Assembly: GCF_003987335.1 (NCBI RefSeq)
Contig: NZ_PIPK01000004.1
Location: 62,001-126,000 of the forward strand
DNA: 64,000 bases
Direction: 5' to 3'
Origin: Aliidiomarina maris
GTDB lineage: Bacteria; Pseudomonadota; Gammaproteobacteria; Enterobacterales; Alteromonadaceae
The notes beneath the pieces are model-generated. The model was not told where the DNA came from. It did not search any database and worked only from the letters and a program-made list of their open reading frames with translations. Every line of letters begins with the position of its first letter. Position 1 is the stretch's first letter. Shown here one piece after another: positions 60,330 through 64,000 of the stretch. The translations under genes were made by a program, and so were the position numbers.

Positions 60330-61067
60330 CTAGGGAGTTAAACAGCTACGTAATTGCACGCCGGCTAGCTGTTGTAGTGCATCGATTTGCTGCAGCAGAA
60401 TAAATTTACCATCTACTTGGATAACACCTGATTTGTGCAGTTTACTCAGTAATCGACTGACGGTTTCAACGGTCAGCCCTAAAAAGTTACCGACTTCAGC
60501 GCGGGTCATACTGAGGCGAAATTCTTTGCTAGACAGACCGCGGCTTTTAAAGCGTTCAGAAAAATCTAACAGGAAGGTCGCTAAGCGCTGCTCGGCATTT
60601 TTGTTGTTTAGCAATGACAGCATTTGCTTGTCGGCACTGATTTCTGAGCTCATTAAGCGCATTACCTGACGTCTCAATAATGGCAATTGGTCGCTTAACT
60701 TTTCTAAACTTTGAAAAGGAATCTCACAGACCATGGAGGTTTCCAACGACTCCGCGAACGAGGTGTAGGTTGGACTATGGATAGAATCAAAGCCAATTAA
60801 ATCACCAGGCAGGTGAAACGCGGTAATTTGAGCGTCACCGTCATTACTGACAGTAAAGCTTTTAAAGCTACCAGAGCGCACCGCATATAAGGCTTTAAGA
60901 GGCTGACCCGCTTGAAATAGTTGCTCGCCTTTACGATAGGGTCGCTTGCGCTCGATAATGTCATCTAATTTATCAAGTGATAAATTGTCTAACGTATACG
61001 GCAAGCATAATTGGCTAATGCTACAGTTTTGGCAATTAATATTATTATTCCATGCACGTTCTGACAT
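60330..61067 (-). CDS. fnr: Oxygen-sensing regulator FNR (EtrA-like)
   Basis: FNR is a CRP-family regulator that binds DNA only when its [4Fe-4S] cluster is intact, i.e. without oxygen. From ATG 61067 the product has 245 residues. The four cluster cysteines are C12, C15, C21 and C114, with the same 102-residue span from first to last as in E. coli. The recognition helix has ETVSRLLSK, the ExxSR that reads TTGAT half-sites. AAGGA precedes the ATG; the frame is open to 61103 but the extra residues lack support. Its targets may include the cco genes next to it. Confidence 0.96.
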   Translation of the reverse strand: MSERAWNNNINCQNCSISQLCLPYTLDNLSLDKLDDIIERKRPYRKGEQLFQAGQPLKALYAVRSGSFKSFTVSNDGDAQITAFHLPGDLIGFDSIHSPTYTSFAESLETSMVCEIPFQSLEKLSDQLPLLRRQVMRLMSSEISADKQMLSLLNNKNAEQRLATFLLDFSERFKSRGLSSKEFRLSMTRAEVGNFLGLTVETVSRLLSKLHKSGVIQVDGKFILLQQIDALQQLAGVQLRSCLTP

Positions 61068-61142
61068 ATCCGTTCCTTCAGCGACAACAAGTAATTTAAG
61101 CAAGTTTTATTGGGGTAAAGGCGTATCCAGCAGCATTCATGT

Positions 61143-61793
61143 TCATAATTGCTGAACGGCGATAGCTGCGGTCACTATTCCGTAGCCTATCATGAGTATT
61201 CCTGCGACCCAACGAAAACCAGAAGTGCGCACGAATTGGCTTAGTTTGCGGCTAAACAAGCCTAAGATCAACATCGAGGGCAGGGTGCCTACGCCAAATG
61301 CCAACATGGTGGCGGCGCCGCTAAGTGGAGAACCGCTCAATGCGGCCCAAGCCAGCGCGCTATACACCAGGCCGCAAGGTAACCAGCCCCACAACATGCC
61401 TGCAATAAATAGTTTGTGCGTGGACGCATTGGGTGGAAAATGGCGGGTGAGCGGTTGCAAGCGGCGCCACAGAATGGCGCCAATGCGTTCAAGAAACGTT
61501 AATACCATCCAAACTCGGGTAATATACAGCCCGAGTAATACCATCATGATACCAGCGACAAGACGTAACCAAATTAAGCCATCTTGGTGGATAGTTGTAG
61601 TTGCGAGCACTGCGGCGCCAACGATACCTCCCGCTATGGTATAGGACGTCAGGCGGCCAAGATTATACATCAGTAAACGCCAACCGTTCTGACTGTATCC
61701 CATCGCCCCAGCGAGCCCACCGCACATGGCTAAGCAATGACCGCTGCCAGCTAGCCCCATAACCAGCGCCGCCAGCCAGTCAAGGTTATGCAT
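61143..61793 (-). CDS. Sulfite exporter TauE/SafE-family membrane protein beside ccoS
   Basis: The 216-residue product has six likely membrane helices with the motif GSGHCLAMCGG at residues 16-26 and PCGLVYSALAWAA near 140. The family (COG2836) is regularly found between ccoS and fnr and is thought to help copper delivery to cbb3 oxidase, though direct proof is limited. The Cys-rich motif could bind copper. It overlaps ccoS by eight bases. Confidence 0.87.
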   Translation of the reverse strand: MHNLDWLAALVMGLAGSGHCLAMCGGLAGAMGYSQNGWRLLMYNLGRLTSYTIAGGIVGAAVLATTTIHQDGLIWLRLVAGIMMVLLGLYITRVWMVLTFLERIGAILWRRLQPLTRHFPPNASTHKLFIAGMLWGWLPCGLVYSALAWAALSGSPLSGAATMLAFGVGTLPSMLILGLFSRKLSQFVRTSGFRWVAGILMIGYGIVTAAIAVQQL

Positions 61794-62001
61794 CAGGCGT
61801 ATTCGCTTTATCAGCTTCGTCTTTATCGACGTCTTTAGCGTGCTGGGATTTCTTTTTACGTGGTTCTTCGTCGAGTAAAATGTTCATACCTTGACGTTCA
61901 AGGTCATCAAACTGACCGTGCTTTACCGCCCACCAAAATATCGCAATCGCAAATGCGACTAATAAAATGGCTGCGGGAACCGCGATATGCAAAATCTCCA
62001 T
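61786..62001 (-). CDS. ccoS: cbb3-type oxidase maturation protein CcoS
   Basis: CcoS is a small membrane protein needed for cofactor assembly of cbb3-type cytochrome oxidase. The 71-residue product has one membrane helix (about residues 5-27, IAVPAAILLVAFAIAIFWWA) and the conserved GQFDDLERQGMNILLDEE-type segment near 30-47. The tail is charged and disordered. It begins 1 base after the ccoI stop. Confidence 0.92.
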   Translation of the reverse strand: MEILHIAVPAAILLVAFAIAIFWWAVKHGQFDDLERQGMNILLDEEPRKKKSQHAKDVDKDEADKANTPDA

Positions 62002-62002
62002 A

Positions 62003-64000
62003 TTAGCCTCCGCGTGGCTTGCGTAATAAACGCAGTGAGTTGCTCACCACAATCAGCGAGCTGGCTGACATGCCAAGCATAGCCCATAACGGGCCGACGT
62101 GACCGGTCACAGCCATAGGCAAGATAACCGCATTGTAACCTAACGCCCAAGTGAAGTTCTGACGAATAATACGGCGGGTTAAATGACCTGCATCGAATAA
62201 ACGCTGCAGTGCATTCAAGCGTCCATTCAGTATCACGCCATCACTCCCGGCTTGCGCTAGCTCAGTCCCTGAAGCGAACGTAAGTGACGCGTCGGCTTGA
62301 GCAAGCACTGGCGCGTCATTAATGCCGTCACCCACCATCATCACAGGCGCGTGCTGCTGCAGTTGCTGGACAATCTCCAACTTATCCGCCGGTTTCAGTT
62401 GAGCATGCACATGCTCAATACCCAAAGTGTTAGCAAGTGCTTGAGCGCGTGCGTGGTTGTCACCGGTCAGCATGACGACATCAATATTCTGACGTTTAAA
62501 CCAGTCCACCATGGCTTGAGCGTCAGCGCGCAGCTCGTCATCCACCTGAAAAGCCGCGATAATACCGCCACGGTCAGCCAAAAACACATTCGCGTGGGGT
62601 AATGGTGAGTCTGCGCCTGGATGCCACTGACGGATAAAATCGAGACTACCGATACGGTAATCTTGTTCTTGGTAAAAAGCCGTCAAACCTGCGCCTGGCT
62701 GATTATCAACCTGAGTCACCGGCAGGGTTGCCGCCGACTGTTGCTGAAATGGGCGGGCCAGGGGATGCTCGGAATACTGCTCAATACTGGCTGCCAATTG
62801 CATCACTTGCTCGGCGTTTAAGTGCGCTGAGGTACCCTCACTAAACCAGTGATTGACTATATTAAAACGACCTTGGGTGAGCGTCCCAGTTTTATCCAAG
62901 CACAGTGTTTTTATGTTGGGCAGCAGCTCTAAAATAGCCGCGTTTTTCAGTAAAATGCCGCCACGATTTAAGCGGTTGATTGCACCTGACATGGCCGTTG
63001 GCGCCGCTAGTCCGAGTGCACAAGGACATGTGGCGACAAGTACCGCAAGGGTTATCCAAAATGCGTCCTCTGGCGACAAAAACATCCAACTCGTAAAAGT
63101 GATGCTCGCAACTAGCAGGGTGCCAACCACAAAGTAACGCCCAACGATATCGGCTAAGCGCGCAAATTTTGGTTTTTGCTCCATGGCGGTGTCTTGCAAT
63201 GAGACAATGCTGGATAGCAAGGTGTCTTGATGGGTGCCTGTTACGCGTAATTCAATCGGGGATTCTTGGTTAATTGTACCAGCGTACACCTCGTCGCCTT
63301 CAGCTTTAGCTACAGGGCGACTTTCACCTGTTAACAAAGCTTCATCTGCCCACGCCTTGGCACTGAGCAGTACGCCATCAACGGGAATTGGGTCGCCGGG
63401 CTTAACCCGAATGACATCATCTACCTGCAAATACTTAACCATGACTTGCTGCCAAGTATCGGAATCGCTGTTATCGTCATCTATATTGCGACGTTCTGCA
63501 ATGGCGGGAATTAGTTTCATTAAGTTGGCTGCATTGGCAATCGCACGATGCTTTGCTAGCAACTCTAAATAGCGGCCGCAGAGTAGTAAGAATGCAAACA
63601 TGGAGACACATTCATAGTAGATTTCGCCGGTATCAAAAATAGTCGCGTAAAAACTCGCAACAAAAGCGAGTAACATGGCGAGAGAAACGGGCACGTCCAT
63701 GTTCACGGTTCGTGCTCGTAACGCACGGATAGCATTAGCAAAAAATGGCTGACAGCTATACACGATCACCGGCGCGGTGAATAATAACGATACCCACCAA
63801 AAGTACAGCCGATGCATGTCATCAATGTCGTCATAATACAGCCCAAATGCGACCATCATGGTCTGCATTGAGGCCAGCCCCGCAATGCCTAAGCGTAAAA
63901 TATAACTGCGGCGCTTCTTTTCGAAAGTTTGCTCAAGGTCAGCTTGCTGAAAGGGAAGGGCGCGATAACCAATTTGATGAATCGCAGCAATGATGTCGCT
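62003..64000 (-). CDS. ccoI: Copper-exporting P-type ATPase CcoI (5' part outside window)
   Basis: CcoI (FixI) pumps copper across the inner membrane for assembly of cbb3 oxidase. The visible frame is open to the window end (64000), where it already encodes the end of a metal-binding domain (DIIAAIHQIGYRALPF). After it come membrane helices, TGES (ALLTGESRPVAKAEGD), the transport motif CPCALGLAAP, the phosphorylation site DKTGT, and GDGINDAP. The start is outside the window; the ATG at 63868 is internal. The upstream genes should be the rest of the cco cluster. Confidence 0.95.
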   Translation of the reverse strand, partial: SDIIAAIHQIGYRALPFQQADLEQTFEKKRRSYILRLGIAGLASMQTMMVAFGLYYDDIDDMHRLYFWWVSLLFTAPVIVYSCQPFFANAIRALRARTVNMDVPVSLAMLLAFVASFYATIFDTGEIYYECVSMFAFLLLCGRYLELLAKHRAIANAANLMKLIPAIAERRNIDDDNSDSDTWQQVMVKYLQVDDVIRVKPGDPIPVDGVLLSAKAWADEALLTGESRPVAKAEGDEVYAGTINQESPIELRVTGTHQDTLLSSIVSLQDTAMEQKPKFARLADIVGRYFVVGTLLVASITFTSWMFLSPEDAFWITLAVLVATCPCALGLAAPTAMSGAINRLNRGGILLKNAAILELLPNIKTLCLDKTGTLTQGRFNIVNHWFSEGTSAHLNAEQVMQLAASIEQYSEHPLARPFQQQSAATLPVTQVDNQPGAGLTAFYQEQDYRIGSLDFIRQWHPGADSPLPHANVFLADRGGIIAAFQVDDELRADAQAMVDWFKRQNIDVVMLTGDNHARAQALANTLGIEHVHAQLKPADKLEIVQQLQQHAPVMMVGDGINDAPVLAQADASLTFASGTELAQAGSDGVILNGRLNALQRLFDAGHLTRRIIRQNFTWALGYNAVILPMAVTGHVGPLWAMLGMSASSLIVVSNSLRLLRKPRGG

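Noticed and set aside
61192-61644. 150-codon plus-strand frame opposite the TauE/SafE-like gene
   Set aside because: It is a shadow of a clear membrane protein gene on the other strand and has no recognisable product.

Overview
The window is chromosomal core DNA of a gammaproteobacterium. Gene content, gene order and an ArgH–ArgA fusion point to the Alteromonadales, most likely the Idiomarinaceae (Idiomarina, Pseudidiomarina or Aliidiomarina). That assignment rests on recognising protein sequences and synteny, not on a database search. I see no rRNA, tRNA, insertion sequence, prophage, CRISPR array, toxin–antitoxin pair or defence island. Coding density is high and almost every gene belongs to a known family.

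Layout. 1–2340: lapB (cut at its 5' end), pyrF and a small secreted comEA-like gene. 2355–5850: rne on the minus strand, preceded by a structured leader that matches the autoregulatory rne5 type. 5857–18872: the cell-envelope and fatty-acid block known from E. coli (rluC, an HAD phosphatase, maf/yceF, yceD, rpmF, plsX, fabH, fabD, fabG, acpP, fabF, pabC, mltG, tmk, holB, tatD). 19048–24674: a membrane diguanylate cyclase, then ansA and sppA on the minus strand, then a YdjA-like nitroreductase. 24658–30855: the arginine operon argC-B-F-G-H(A), with a tandem ARG-box operator overlapping its promoter. 30871–38200: asnS, an unknown membrane protein, and the biotin cluster bioA / bioB-F-C-D around a divergent control region. 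38160–42899: pepE, htpX (with a heat-shock-like promoter), a flavin-reductase-like protein, class II DAHP synthase and a DUF1338 protein. 42923–50532: ppsR/ppsA divergent pair, D-2-hydroxyglutarate dehydrogenase (ydiJ) and a leucine-dehydrogenase-like gene. 50785–59263: a DUF4826-like gene, the minus-strand set mnmA-hflD-purB-roxA, rluE, an unknown membrane protein, bax and ttcA. 59353–64000: uspE, fnr, a TauE/SafE-like protein, ccoS and the 3' part of ccoI, all on the minus strand. This is the usual cbb3-oxidase assembly and oxygen-sensing neighbourhood, and it runs off the window end.

How the genes work together. The fab block makes acyl-ACP for phospholipid and biotin synthesis. The bio genes draw on it through BioC and supply the cofactor of acetyl-CoA carboxylase. 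PpsA makes PEP under PpsR control and lies close to a PEP-consuming DAHP synthase. The DUF1338 protein and YdiJ are candidates for consecutive steps through D-2-hydroxyglutarate. FNR, UspE, CcoS and CcoI form a low-oxygen respiration neighbourhood.

No clearly undescribed system was found. The items most worth a second look are regulatory: the rne leader, the near-leaderless yceD promoter, the exactly spaced ARG boxes, the argB–argF spacer, the heat-shock-like htpX promoter and the bioA/bioB control region. The metabolic pairing of DUF1338 with YdiJ and two uncharacterised membrane proteins are also worth checking. Several gene starts were moved from the longest reading frame on the basis of ribosome binding sites and family alignment.
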